From Planctomycetota bacterium (GTDB lineage Bacteria; Planctomycetota; UBA1135): 64,000 bases of DNA. Positions within the stretch are counted from its first letter, which is position 1. Every line of letters starts with the position of its first letter. Position numbers and translations under genes: made by a program. The stretch lies in the NCBI GenBank assembly GCA_004295085.1, contig SHNF01000002.1, positions 124,001 to 188,000 on the forward strand, read 5' to 3'. Positions 42,501 to 51,670 of the stretch are shown here, one piece after another. The notes beneath the pieces are model-generated. The model was not told the DNA's origin, searched no databases, and worked only from the letters and a program-made list of their open reading frames with translations.

Positions 42501-45500
42501 CGCGCAGGAAGGCCAGCAGGGCGTCGCGCTGGTCCAGAAGCAGCAACAGCTCGTAGCGCGCGAGATCCCAGTCCGCCAGGGCAGCGGCGCGGGCCCGGCC
42601 CTCCGTGAGCAGGGCTTGCAGCCCGCGGACGCGCGCGCCGTCGGGCTTCTCCTCCGTCACCACCACCAGGTGGAGCAGGGTGGCGGCGCAGCGCTCCGCG
42701 AGCACGCGTTCCGCGAGGGCCGGATGCTCCTGGCCGGCGCAGCGCGCGCTGGCGGCCTGCAAGGCGGCCGCGGCCTCGGTCCAGGCCGCCGGCAGCTCCT
42801 GGCGCAGCTTCACCTGCAGGTAGAGGCGCTCCAGCGCGATCCACTCGGCCAGGGTGGACTCCGCCAGCTCGCCCGCGAGCCGGCGCAGGCGCGCCACCGC
42901 AGCCACGCGCGCCTCCGCCAGGGCCGCCTCGCGCTCGGCTCGCTCTTCCTTGCGCGTCCATTCGTTGCGCTCCGGCCGCGCCGCGACGGCGGCCTCGGCG
43001 CGCGCTCGCGGCATCCAGGAAGTCAGGTCGTAGAGTCCGAGAATGCGAACGTCGCGGTCCGCCTGGCGCGTCGCTTCATCCTCCTCCACCACGGGAGCGC
43101 TGAGGCGCGGCAGCAGCGCCAGCAGCTCTTCCTGCACGCTCTCGGTCCAGGCCTGCTGCAGGAGGGACTGGAACAACTGGGCCAGGCGCTGCCGGGTCTC
43201 GGCCGGCCCGTGGGCTTCCGCGAGCAGGCGGCGGTGCACCTCGAGCTGCAGCTCCGGCCGGCCGTAGCTCAGGAGCACCTGGAGCAGCGGCTCGCGCTCC
43301 CTGCGGTCCGTAGCCTCCTTCCAGCGCGTGAGGACGGCGTCGAAGAGGCGCTGCCAGCCCTCGCGGCCCTGCTCGCCCTGGTAGCCGACGTTCTGCAGCG
43401 CGTTGACGGTCCGCAGCAGGCGCGCCGCCGGCATGCGCGCGGTCTCGGCCGTCAGCTCGCGGTACCAGTCGGCGAACAGGCGCTGCGCCTCCTCCGTCTG
43501 GCGGAACTGCCAGTAGCCGACGAACCAGGTGTGATCGCCGAGCCGGTCGTCGGCCTGGAAGCGGCGCGCCGCGGCGGCCAGCAGCTCGGCGTCCTCGGCC
43601 TCCACCCGGTTGTGATACAGCTCATAGCCGGTGCCCAGCTTGTGGCGCAGCGCCGCGTGCAGGCGCGCCTCCACAACCGGGTCCGGCGCGCCTTCCGGCG
43701 GCACTACGGCGTCGATCCAGCGCCGCGCCAGCTCGTCCGCTCGCGCCGTCCGATCCAGGTAGACCAGGGCGGACAGGTACTGGTCCCAGAGCGAATCCGG
43801 CAGCGACTTCGGATCCTCGCGCTCCCATTGCTCGGCCGCCGCCACCAGGTCTTCCAGGCGGTAGGCATTCCACAAGATCCCGGCGGCCGTGCCGCGGAAG
43901 CCCTGGCGCTCCCACACGCTCCAGGGGCCGTGCCTGGACTCGGCCGCGCGCAGCCACTGCAAGGCGGCCTCCGCCTGGCGGCGCTCCGCCAGCGCGCTCG
44001 CGTACTCCGTGTGCACGTCGGCGTGCAGCGGGTGGCGCTCCGCCATCGCGCGCGCCTTCTCGAAGGCGCGCTCGCGCTGCTGCGCGTTGCGCAACGCATG
44101 CAAGACGCGCCGGTCCCAGGCGTAAAGCGCGTCCAGAGTCGGGATCTGGCGCCGGAAGGCCGGCTCCAGCGCCTCCAGCAGCTCCAGGCGCTCGTTGCCG
44201 GCGTTGAGCGGCGCGGCCAGGTCCAGGAGATCCTGGGCGCGGGCGTAGTCGCATTCGCCGGGCGTCGCCGCCAGCGCCGCCGCCTGCTCCAGCAGATGAG
44301 CCTTCAGCTCCTCGTTGCGGCGCCGCTGCGCCAGCCAGATGGCCTCCAGCAGCGGGGCTGAAGGCTTGTATGCCGCCACGTTCCACACGGCCTCGCAGTG
44401 CGGCCGCGCCAGCTCCCACTGCTGCGTGGCGGCAAAGCGTCCCAGCAGGGCCCAGTGCTGCTCCAGGCTGGCGCGCTCCTCGGCAGCGGCCTGCTTGGCG
44501 GCGGCCAGGTCGGTGGCCGCCGGCCCGAGCAGCAGGCACCGACTGCGCCGCTGCAGAGGCTCGCCGACGGCGTCCGTGAACACGTCCGCCGCCAGCTCCT
44601 CCACGGCGATGCGCGTCTGCCCCGACTGCACGCCGTCGGCGCCCCGGTGCACGATACGCCGCGGCCACCAGGCGCCGGCAATCTGCACGAAGTCCTGGAA
44701 CTCGCTGCTCCGCTGCAGCGCGCCGCGCTCGTACCACTGCTCCGCCAGGACCAGCCCACGTGCCGGATCCACGCGCAGGATCAGCAGGTTCTCCGGCTCG
44801 CTCGGATGCACGCAACGCAGCTCCGCCAGGCCGCCTTCCACCGCCCGCAACTCGACGCTCTGCTCCTGCATCCGGCGGAATTCGTCGCCGAAGTACCAGC
44901 TGAACGGTGCGCTCCAGCCGTTCTCGTCGCCGCGCTCCGCCGGTCGCACGCGGCCGAGGTCCCAGGCGGCCGCGAGCACCCCGCGCTGGCGCTGCCAGAG
45001 CCAGTTCCAGGAGTAGGCGGTGCCGGGGAGATGCGCCGACGTCTGCAGCCAGCCGCTGCGGGACAACCACAACTCTGCGGCCCCGCTCGAGCTCGCGCGC
45101 CCGCGCGCGTCCGTCCACGACGACTCCACTTGCAGGCGCAGGCCGCCCGCCGCCTGCTCCAGCCAGGCGCGCCGATCCAGCCGGCGCACCACTTCCAGCA
45201 CCTCCGCGGGCCACCTCCATTCGGTCGCCCGGGACTGCGGCGGCGCGAGGAAGGGGAAGGGCGCCTCGAAGGGCTGCTCGGGCCGCAGGCGCCGGATCCT
45301 CTCCATGCGCACCAAACCCGCTCGATCGTCATGGAGGGAATCCTGCTTCCGTTCTTGGGCCGAGAGCGGCGTCTTGACGAGTGCAGAAAGCTCCTCCATG
45401 GACTCCGGCGCCTCATTCATCCCGTCCTCATCCCAGGCTTCCTCGGCCGCGGCGGGCTCCAGCTCCTCTCCCTCCTCGCCGAAGCGGAGCGCCTCGCCCG

Positions 45501-48021
45501 CGTCCGCCGGCAAGGACGCCGGCGACGCCGGCGGTCTCGAGTCTCCGGGACCGCGGTAGCGCCCGGCGCCGGAGAAGGAGTCCACCTCTCCTCTCGTGGA
45601 GGTGCGCGCGCCGCCGGCGCCGCCGCCGAGGCCCACCCCCAGGCTGTACGAGGCTTCGGTCGAGAGCGGCCGCAGCGCCTCGGTGAGCCCGCGCGCCATG
45701 TCGTCGAGCTCGGCCACGGCCCGGGCGCGCTGCTGCTGGCGCCAGCGCTTCGCGGCCAATGATTGCTGGCGCGCGAGCTCGTAGCGGGCGTCGCCGCGGC
45801 CCTGGGCGAAGAACTCCTCGCCGTCGCGCATGCGGAAGCGCCGCTCCACCTGGAAACGCTGCCGATCCTCTTCGCTCTCCAACACCAGGAACGAGGTGTA
45901 AGGAGTGATGATCTGGAAGTCTTCGCTCAGCGTGATGATGCGCTCGCGGATCTGCGGCGTGCCTCCCTGCACCAGCAGATGATCCAGGTGGCTGCGCGCC
46001 CACAGCCGCGGGATGAACTCGTTGCCGCTCTCCGCCGCCGCCAGCGCGATCGGAGCTTCGAAACGGAGCTCGCGGCCGCCGAGCTCGCCGGTGACGACGA
46101 GCTTGCCGCTGGCGTCGCCCTGGGCCGTGTCGTAGCGCCCGAGCAGCATGTGCTGGCTGCCCGCGGGAAGATTCTGCAGGCGCTCGGGATAGACCGCGGC
46201 CGCGGCAACGCCCTCGAAGCGCACCTGCAGGTTGCGCAGCGCGGGCCGCGTGGTCTCGCGCAGCCATTCGTGCGCCGCCGCCGCGGGATGGGCGGCGTCC
46301 ACGGCGCGCAGCGTGCCTCCGCCCATGCCGGCGATCGCGCGCAGCACGATCGGCTCCGACACGCTGCCCGGGACCACGGCGTGGAACACGCCCATGCCGG
46401 GGTAGAGACGCTGCAAAGCCGCCGACACGGCCGCTGGATCGGTGTCGCCCGCCGTGGGTACGCCGTCGCCCACGTAGAGCACCTGCGTGCCCTCGCGGAC
46501 GCGCGCGACGGCGGCCTCGAAACCGTGCACCAGGTCGGACCAGCCGAGCGGCTCGCGCTGCTCCAGGAAGGCCAGCGCATCCTTCACGGCCTCGGCACCG
46601 GCCGCGTGCGGCTCGCCGAAGGCGAAGCGCGCCTCGAAGTCGCAGGTCATGAGGTTGAAGGAGTCGCGCGGCCCCAGCGCCGACAGCAAGGCCTCCACGA
46701 ACGCGACCTGGGCGTCCCGCTGCGGGCCGTGCAGGGAGCCGGAGGTGTCCGCGATCAGCAGGAGGTCCAGCGGAGCGGCGTCCTCCACCGCGGCCTCCGG
46801 CAGCGGCGGCGCGCTCAGCAATGCCAGGAAGTAGCCGTCCTCACCGCGGCGGTGCGGCAGGAAGGTGACCGGCGCCGCACCGGGCGCCGTTCGCACCACC
46901 AGCTCGAAGTCGCGCTCCGGCGTCACCTCCTGCGCGGAGTACTCCACAGAAGCAGCGTGCCCGGTCTGGCGCACGCGGCACTCGTGGGAAGTCGCGGCCA
47001 CTTCCGCCAGAGTCTCCGCCGAGCTCACGGACACCTGGATCTGCAGCTCGCGCAGCGGGTGCTGGCGCAGCAGCTCGCTGCGCAGTCCGTAGTGATACCG
47101 GTACTCGTCGCCGCGCTTGCGCAGCACCTGGGTGTAGCCGATCCGGATGCGCTTCTCGCCGCTGATCGGGTACACCCGCGCCTGGAACACGTTGCTGCCG
47201 GTCCACTCCAGCAGGCCGGGATCGCGCTTCTCGCGCAGGATGGTCTCGTAGATGGCGCGCGCGCGCTGCTTCTCGACGATGTCGCCTTCCACCAGCTCGT
47301 CGCCGATCCACATGGCGAAGCTGCTGACCGAGGCGTCTTCCGGCAGCGGAAAATAGAAAACACCTTCCAGCACGCTGTTCGTGTGGTTGATGAAGGACTC
47401 CTCCACGACCGTGCGCGCGATCTGGTCGCGGATGTCCACCGTCACCTTGTGGTAGCCGATGGTCAGCGGCACGTTGCGGCCGTCGATGTTGGCGAGCAGC
47501 GAGCCGAGTGCCTCGCTGCTGGCGTCGGCCTTGTAGCCGAGCAGCCACTTCGGATCCTGAGCCAGGACGCGGAGGCCGTCCTCCGAGCCGCGCAAGACCT
47601 GCCGCTCCGTCACCGTCAGCGCGGCGTTGAAACGCCCGGTCACCGTCACGGCGCCTGCTCCCGGCGCCACTTCCAGCTCGCCCGTCTCGAGCCGCAGGCG
47701 GCCGCCATCCACGACCTCGATCTGTGTTCCGGGACCGAGGATCAGCCGCGCCCCGCCCGCCAGTTCCACCACCAGCGCGTTGGCGCCGCGGCTGCCGGTC
47801 CGTAGCCACTCTCCCGGCTCGATGCGGTCGTGCTCTTCCGCTTCCTCCCAGCGCTCCGCCCCCACCGGCCGGTGCAAACCGCTGCCCTCCCGGTCCAGGA
47901 TGCGGGCGGCAGCGGAGTCCTGCGGCCTCGCAGTCGTGATCCCGGGCTCCTGCGCCGGCTCGGGGACGGGCGCGAGCAGGAGCAAGGCCGTGGTCAGGAG
48001 CAGCAGGCGCGGGCTAGCCAT
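39532..48021 (-). CDS. Giant exported VIT/VWA protein with FecR-like N-terminus and helical repeats, 2829 aa
   Basis: Signal peptide at 1-24. Residues about 65-160 look like a FecR-type domain (EWLRTGSRGANALVVELAGG...GGRLRLETGELEV). A VIT domain follows at about 182-310 (EESFINHTNSVLEGVFYFPLP, EKRIRIGYTQVL). A von Willebrand A domain lies at about 417-600, with MIDAS DTSGS (425-429) and a later GDG. Residues 700-950 include a Gly-rich, mucin-like stretch. From about 960 onward there are roughly 1850 residues of mostly Ala/Leu/Glu helices with TPR-like pairs (e.g. YLGLARALIRAGREDEAREV at the end). Inter-alpha-trypsin-inhibitor-like VIT-VWA pairs occur in bacterial surface proteins, but this size is exceptional. 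Its binding partner is unknown. Confidence 0.88.
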   Translation of the reverse strand: MASPRLLLLTTALLLLAPVPEPAQEPGITTARPQDSAAARILDREGSGLHRPVGAERWEEAEEHDRIEPGEWLRTGSRGANALVVELAGGARLILGPGTQIEVVDGGRLRLETGELEVAPGAGAVTVTGRFNAALTVTERQVLRGSEDGLRVLAQDPKWLLGYKADASSEALGSLLANIDGRNVPLTIGYHKVTVDIRDQIARTVVEESFINHTNSVLEGVFYFPLPEDASVSSFAMWIGDELVEGDIVEKQRARAIYETILREKRDPGLLEWTGSNVFQARVYPISGEKRIRIGYTQVLRKRGDEYRYHYGLRSELLRQHPLRELQIQVSVSSAETLAEVAATSHECRVRQTGHAASVEYSAQEVTPERDFELVVRTAPGAAPVTFLPHRRGEDGYFLALLSAPPLPEAAVEDAAPLDLLLIADTSGSLHGPQRDAQVAFVEALLSALGPRDSFNLMTCDFEARFAFGEPHAAGAEAVKDALAFLEQREPLGWSDLVHGFEAAVARVREGTQVLYVGDGVPTAGDTDPAAVSAALQRLYPGMGVFHAVVPGSVSEPIVLRAIAGMGGGTLRAVDAAHPAAAAHEWLRETTRPALRNLQVRFEGVAAAAVYPERLQNLPAGSQHMLLGRYDTAQGDASGKLVVTGELGGRELRFEAPIALAAAESGNEFIPRLWARSHLDHLLVQGGTPQIRERIITLSEDFQIITPYTSFLVLESEEDRQRFQVERRFRMRDGEEFFAQGRGDARYELARQQSLAAKRWRQQQRARAVAELDDMARGLTEALRPLSTEASYSLGVGLGGGAGGARTSTRGEVDSFSGAGRYRGPGDSRPPASPASLPADAGEALRFGEEGEELEPAAAEEAWDEDGMNEAPESMEELSALVKTPLSAQERKQDSLHDDRAGLVRMERIRRLRPEQPFEAPFPFLAPPQSRATEWRWPAEVLEVVRRLDRRAWLEQAAGGLRLQVESSWTDARGRASSSGAAELWLSRSGWLQTSAHLPGTAYSWNWLWQRQRGVLAAAWDLGRVRPAERGDENGWSAPFSWYFGDEFRRMQEQSVELRAVEGGLAELRCVHPSEPENLLILRVDPARGLVLAEQWYERGALQRSSEFQDFVQIAGAWWPRRIVHRGADGVQSGQTRIAVEELAADVFTDAVGEPLQRRSRCLLLGPAATDLAAAKQAAAEERASLEQHWALLGRFAATQQWELARPHCEAVWNVAAYKPSAPLLEAIWLAQRRRNEELKAHLLEQAAALAATPGECDYARAQDLLDLAAPLNAGNERLELLEALEPAFRRQIPTLDALYAWDRRVLHALRNAQQRERAFEKARAMAERHPLHADVHTEYASALAERRQAEAALQWLRAAESRHGPWSVWERQGFRGTAAGILWNAYRLEDLVAAAEQWEREDPKSLPDSLWDQYLSALVYLDRTARADELARRWIDAVVPPEGAPDPVVEARLHAALRHKLGTGYELYHNRVEAEDAELLAAAARRFQADDRLGDHTWFVGYWQFRQTEEAQRLFADWYRELTAETARMPAARLLRTVNALQNVGYQGEQGREGWQRLFDAVLTRWKEATDRREREPLLQVLLSYGRPELQLEVHRRLLAEAHGPAETRQRLAQLFQSLLQQAWTESVQEELLALLPRLSAPVVEEDEATRQADRDVRILGLYDLTSWMPRARAEAAVAARPERNEWTRKEERAEREAALAEARVAAVARLRRLAGELAESTLAEWIALERLYLQVKLRQELPAAWTEAAAALQAASARCAGQEHPALAERVLAERCAATLLHLVVVTEEKPDGARVRGLQALLTEGRARAAALADWDLARYELLLLLDQRDALLAFLRESYGAGERFEAMRWGRAWAYALAEQDRLEDAVAVLEDVAGKDELYAADWQALAGWRLALDRRAAMDEAKLRSYEVLGEYELSSRLWQDLQAVQRRGDGVPPELDPEMVLRLRALFRKAAHPSNYLHQLRELYAATKDFRLLECLPEAVLGHSAQGIYPFLTAFHTVTGLIQDEATLDRLRRALEEHRAAAVTPLDRRALALLEFQAAYRAASQAQGSEPHAQAALSALHAAFRESWAEGEPRLMADYLARAGRLVPAALAEEQLRELAALHQAAAAGSEERLRIAGARAQAHWSHEQRYEASALLQTALLEFDRAAPGRLHAVANDLFALSLEYRMQLGEYAGAEDAVLAALREPANAYHAPLLRRQLRQVYLRTLDGGAMVALGSGGELYRALLSRWRAEAAERSDEGQAAELVGSLCELWEIAQRRELASAADDARDFAFGELPRVLNLYQHRGAPDVVERMAECLHRLEAIAVELEFLLIRAENEPEWLKLRNGDFWPRHAGRLGRCLQELARLDPGLERRALTVVLDELRADLESGQGRNRSIYWRRHDYYWDKHARDFEAQALEVAQERADSDFVLRNVAGYLWDGLDRRDRAIVVLEGALDRGLLGFEGRDQLAWYLADRRRWKEVVPLLQQLVQARPADYNLRARLVRALGSGGERGQALAALAAAEAWLREQAQWNEAPIATLASAAADSGLSERAVALFAEAIALHVRSAPNRGVGDGALASYYRGQSQAWSALGRTREAVDAAAGAIVAWGPRETERQAELDNLLLVLRAAEDLDAYVAAFGEEVAASGLENPILRLALGRVYLERERFAPAAAQLAAAVALQPEDFEARSLLVQALDQAGRRGEAAAQALEWARAAGHDFSLYLKHADRLAELLGREAAERAYTNVVEAGAQESESHELLAQAREEQGRWLDAASEWRQVVRIRTQEPTGYLGLARALIRAGREDEAREVVRTLLETAWPEHFGDVRAQAAALLGARR

Positions 48022-48069
48022 CGGGCGAGTTCCATCCTGACGCCGCGGCCTCGCATGTTCTTGGCGGAA

Positions 48070-50307
48070 TCAAGGCAGGCGCAGCAGGATGCCATGGGTG
48101 CCGGCTGCGACGGCGGAAAGCCGCACCTCCTCGTACGGGACACCAGGCGCGGGTTCCTGCCCGGATTCCCTCGCGGCCGCGATCTCAAACAGCGCGGATT
48201 CGATGATTTCGCGCGGGCGCGACCTGGTGAGCACGTCGACGAGCAGGCCCTCCTCCACCGTGAGCTGGAACTCGCCATTTTCATCGGTCTCGGTCGCGTC
48301 CAGCCATTCGCCGTTCTTCTCGGCGTACACGGTGTGCCCCGCGGCCGGCCTGCCCTCGCGGTCCCACACGGTGCCGGCGATCGTGGCGGCCCATGGGAGC
48401 GTCACTTCCAGCCCGACGGTGCCGGCCGGGATGCCGCTCCGGTACAGGCGCACGACCGGGCGGGGCCGCGGATCCTCGTTGCCCCAGTCGTAGGGATGGA
48501 AGCCGAGCTCGTAGCTGCCCGAGGGCAGTCCGGTGAAGCGGAAGCTGCCGTCCTTCTGGGCCTGCTGCGACACCTCGACCGGATCGTCGCGGTTGTCTTC
48601 CTGCGACAGGCTCACGTAGACCATGGCGCGCGGCCGGCCGTCCGGATCGCGCACGACGCCGCTGACCTCGAGGCCTCCAGGGACCACGAAGCGCAGGTCG
48701 GAGCGCTGCTCGGCCTCGCCGAGGTCCACGACCTGCGCCGGCAGCTCGGGACGGCCGACCACACTGATGCTGACGCGGAACTGGCCGGCGGCGAGGTCGC
48801 TGAAGCGGAAGCGGCCGCGCGTGTCGGTGCGGCCCTCGCGCGTGGACACGTAGTAGTTGACGTCCTGGTCGATGCCCTGGCCCAGGCGGTCGCGGTCGGC
48901 GTTGTTGCCGTAGACCGTCACTTCTGCATCCGGCACGGGCGCCTCGCTCCCGTCCACCACGACTCCGGCGATCTGCCCGCCGCGTGGCAGCACGATGTCG
49001 CCGAGGTCCACCATGGCAGGCTTCTGCTCCGAGCGCGGGAACTCGTACACGAGCGTGGCGAAGCCCTCGTGCCGCACGAACAGCACGTGGTGCGCGTCGG
49101 CGCGCAGGCCCGCGATCTCGAAGCGGCCGTCCTCCTGCGTGCGCGCCGTCTGCCAGTCGATCCCCTGCACGTCGTGCAGCCAGCCGCTGGCCGCCGCGGC
49201 CACGTACACGCCCGCCATGGGCAGGCCTTCGACCGAGAGCACGCGCCCGGAGGCGCCGTGGGCCCGGATCAACTCGATCCGGACCTGCACCGGCCGCTCC
49301 TTGTGCTCCTGGAGCGACATCTCGTTGCGCCCGTAGCCCGGCGCGCGCGCATTCAGCTCATAGAAATCTTCCGAACCGGCGCCGGCCAGGACGAAGCTGC
49401 CGTCCTCGTCGCTGCGCGTCACGCGGTCGAAGGTCCAGCTCTCCGAGATCTCCGCGCCCGCGATCGGCCGCTGCGTCTGCGCGTCGATCACGACTCCCAC
49501 GATCTGCTCACCTTCGGCCAGCGCGAAGTCGCGGCGCGTCTCTCCGCCAGCTTCCAGGCGCACCTCGGTCCAGCTGGGCGGCTGCAGCGCCTCCGGCAGC
49601 AGCTCCATCATCCAGATGCCTGCGGCCAGGTCCGCGAAGCGATAGGTGCCGTCATCGTGCGTGATCTTGGCGTACTCTTCGCGATGTCCGCCGTAGCGAA
49701 ACAGACGCACGTATGCATCGGGCACTGCTTCGCCATCGGACGCGCGCGTCACGCGCCCCGCCAGCGAAGCGGCCGGGCTCATGCGGATCTCCAGGTACTC
49801 GCCCGGGTGCCGCTCCACGAGCCGCGGCGTGCACAAGCCGGGCGCGCGCACGTCCAGCTCGTACGGCGGGCCGGACTCGAGAGGGAAGCGGAACTCGCCG
49901 CGCGTATCGGTCCGGCTGGAGGCGATCAGCCGCCGCACGTCACGATATTCCAGGTCCAGCGTGCCGAAGCCGGCGGCCGGCGCATGCGAGACCAGCACTT
50001 CCGCTCCTGGAAGAGGCTGATCCTTCGGGTCCAGCACGACACCGCGCAGCTCGTCCTCCGCCAGCTCCCGCAGCGGCGCCAGGACCATGGCAGGGCCGAG
50101 GCTGGCCGCCTCCCGCACGGCGTGCCGCCCTCCCGGCTCCGCCGCGGGCGGGGCGAGCGCCGCGCTGGCCGGAGCCGGACCATCCTCCCCCGCCGCCCGG
50201 TCTCTTTCCTCCAGCCGCTCCGGTGTGCGGAGGAGGAACAGCGCCAGCGCAGCCGCGAGGGCGATGACGCCGGCCCAGAACAGCGCCGGGGAGAGCTTCA
50301 GGCGCAC
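48070..50307 (-). CDS. Membrane-anchored protein of seven carboxypeptidase-regulatory-like repeats
   Basis: A 745-aa protein if started at GTG 50307, which gives an N-terminal membrane helix LFWAGVIALAAALALFLL. The frame stays open further upstream into the divergent gene. About seven repeats follow: ELRGVVLDPKDQPLPGAEV, SLAGRVTRASDGEAVPDAYV, QIVGVVIDAQTQRPIAGAEI, GASGRVLSVEGLPMAGVYV and three more. Each has TD/SD-x-x-G-x-F strands. It is the same architecture as the 14715 gene, but shorter. It ends 48 nt before the start of the VIT/VWA gene in the same direction, so the two are likely one operon. No enzyme domain seen. Confidence 0.82.
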   Translation of the reverse strand: MRLKLSPALFWAGVIALAAALALFLLRTPERLEERDRAAGEDGPAPASAALAPPAAEPGGRHAVREAASLGPAMVLAPLRELAEDELRGVVLDPKDQPLPGAEVLVSHAPAAGFGTLDLEYRDVRRLIASSRTDTRGEFRFPLESGPPYELDVRAPGLCTPRLVERHPGEYLEIRMSPAASLAGRVTRASDGEAVPDAYVRLFRYGGHREEYAKITHDDGTYRFADLAAGIWMMELLPEALQPPSWTEVRLEAGGETRRDFALAEGEQIVGVVIDAQTQRPIAGAEISESWTFDRVTRSDEDGSFVLAGAGSEDFYELNARAPGYGRNEMSLQEHKERPVQVRIELIRAHGASGRVLSVEGLPMAGVYVAAAASGWLHDVQGIDWQTARTQEDGRFEIAGLRADAHHVLFVRHEGFATLVYEFPRSEQKPAMVDLGDIVLPRGGQIAGVVVDGSEAPVPDAEVTVYGNNADRDRLGQGIDQDVNYYVSTREGRTDTRGRFRFSDLAAGQFRVSISVVGRPELPAQVVDLGEAEQRSDLRFVVPGGLEVSGVVRDPDGRPRAMVYVSLSQEDNRDDPVEVSQQAQKDGSFRFTGLPSGSYELGFHPYDWGNEDPRPRPVVRLYRSGIPAGTVGLEVTLPWAATIAGTVWDREGRPAAGHTVYAEKNGEWLDATETDENGEFQLTVEEGLLVDVLTRSRPREIIESALFEIAAARESGQEPAPGVPYEEVRLSAVAAGTHGILLRLP

Positions 50308-50330
50308 CGGAATGCTCAGAATAACTAGAC

Positions 50331-51611
50331 GTGCGACGGCATCCCGGTTTCCTCCTGTTTCTGGCCTTCGCCGCCTCCGGGTGCGGCCTGGCACCTCGCG
50401 GCGTGGCGCCCGACGACGAGATCGGACGCTCGCGCGAGGGTCGGCCTGTGCTCGCCCGCACACTCGGTGCGGGAGAGCCGCGGGTCTATCTCATCGGCGG
50501 CATCCATGGCAACGAGCGCGAGGGCGCGCCGCTGGCGGCATCTGTGGCGCAGGAAGTGGAGAAGGGCGGCCTGGGAGGCAGCTGGCGCATCCTGTGTGAC
50601 CTCAATCCCGACGGCAGCGCGCGGGGGACCCGAGGCAACGCGCGTGGAATCGACCTGAACCGCAACTGGCCGGCTTCCAACTTCGCGCTGGCGCGCGATC
50701 ACGGCCCGCGCCCGCTCAGCGAGCCGGAGTGCGCCGCCGTGCACCAGGACCTGCTGGCCTTCGCACCGGACCTCGTGCTCGTGTTCCACTCCACCGAAGA
50801 CGGCCCCTTCATCAACTACGACGGCCCGGCTGCGGAGCTGGCAGCGGCCTTTGCGCATGCCTCCGGCTGGCCGGTGCAGGCGGAGTTGGGCTACCCCACT
50901 CCCGGCTCGCTCGGTTCCTGGATCGGCAAGGACCTCGGGATCCCGATCCTCACGCTCGAGTTCCGTCGCGGCGATGCCTCCGCCCAGGCGCAGGAGGCGG
51001 TCCTCCGCGGACTGATGGCCCTACAGCAGCTCCGGCCAGAGCCAGCCGAAGGCGCCGGCGGTGACGAGGCCGTAGACCAGGCCGTCGAAGATGAACTTGG
51101 CGGTCGTGCCCCAGCTCTGGCCCTTCCAGATGCTCTCGGGCACGACGCTGATGCCGTAGGCGAGGAACGCGATGGTGCCGGTGACGCGGAAGACCAGGAG
51201 GTAGGACGGGTCCGGCGGAAGGCTGTGGTAGGCGGCGTAGGCCACGAAGATGCCGACCACGATCGTGAACAGGAACCACTGCATCAGGTGCTTGCCCATG
51301 TTCATCGGACCGGGCGGCCGGAGCACCAGGATCCCGATGGGCCCGCGCTCGAATTTGGCCTTCATCTCCGGCGACTCGCACTCCTTCATCGAGCTGGCAT
51401 AGGGGAACATGTACTGTCCCGGCTGCACGCCCTGATTGCGCAGCATGTCGAGAACCTGGCTTTCGCCGGGTATCCCTTTCCAGTCCGCTTTGTGCATGGG
51501 GAGCGCCATGTGGAAGATCGCGCTGGCGATGAAGACGAAGACTGCCGACAGCAGGATGGGCAGCCAAAGTTCGGTCAAGAACTCCATTTCTACCTCCCAA
51601 TGGCAGGGTGA
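50331..51611 (+). CDS. M14-family carboxypeptidase-like lipoprotein; frame runs antisense through the next gene
   Basis: GTG start with a lipoprotein signal FLAFAASGC (Cys18). Zinc-carboxypeptidase motifs of the MpaA-like M14 group are clear up to about residue 236: GGIHGNEREG (His/Glu ligands), RGNARGIDLNRNW, VFHSTEDGPFINYDGP (third His) and LTLEFRRGD (catalytic Glu). After RGLMALQQL the frame does not stop. It continues 190 codons as the reverse complement of the 51021-51587 gene and ends at 51611. The extra tail is Glu/His/Asp-rich and looks like antisense sequence, not a domain. The real protein may end near 51040 with its stop lost, or the tail may be made. Confidence 0.8.
   Translation: MRRHPGFLLFLAFAASGCGLAPRGVAPDDEIGRSREGRPVLARTLGAGEPRVYLIGGIHGNEREGAPLAASVAQEVEKGGLGGSWRILCDLNPDGSARGTRGNARGIDLNRNWPASNFALARDHGPRPLSEPECAAVHQDLLAFAPDLVLVFHSTEDGPFINYDGPAAELAAAFAHASGWPVQAELGYPTPGSLGSWIGKDLGIPILTLEFRRGDASAQAQEAVLRGLMALQQLRPEPAEGAGGDEAVDQAVEDELGGRAPALALPDALGHDADAVGEERDGAGDAEDQEVGRVRRKAVVGGVGHEDADHDREQEPLHQVLAHVHRTGRPEHQDPDGPALEFGLHLRRLALLHRAGIGEHVLSRLHALIAQHVENLAFAGYPFPVRFVHGERHVEDRAGDEDEDCRQQDGQPKFGQELHFYLPMAG
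51021..51587 (-). CDS. Hypothetical four-helix inner-membrane protein, 188 aa
   Basis: The ATG at 51587 is preceded by GGGAGGT (51592-51598), a good ribosome site. There are four predicted membrane helices: residues about 6-28, 100-120, 130-152 and 162-185. Between the first two lies a cytoplasmic/periplasmic loop with FPYASSMKECESPEMKAKF. No family name is certain; similar proteins of unknown function occur in Gram-negative bacteria. It starts 83 nt after the phenylalanine hydroxylase stop in the same direction. Its entire length is opposite the long tail of the M14 frame. Confidence 0.8.
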   Translation of the reverse strand: MEFLTELWLPILLSAVFVFIASAIFHMALPMHKADWKGIPGESQVLDMLRNQGVQPGQYMFPYASSMKECESPEMKAKFERGPIGILVLRPPGPMNMGKHLMQWFLFTIVVGIFVAYAAYHSLPPDPSYLLVFRVTGTIAFLAYGISVVPESIWKGQSWGTTAKFIFDGLVYGLVTAGAFGWLWPELL

Positions 51612-51670
51612 TGTGGGGGTCGGTTCGATCCGCCAGGCCGGCGGAGCGAGTGCGGAGGATAGCCAGACGC

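Noticed and set aside
39460..44361. 1633-codon plus-strand frame
   Set aside because: Antisense to the VIT/VWA gene; composition and lack of motifs show it is not coding.
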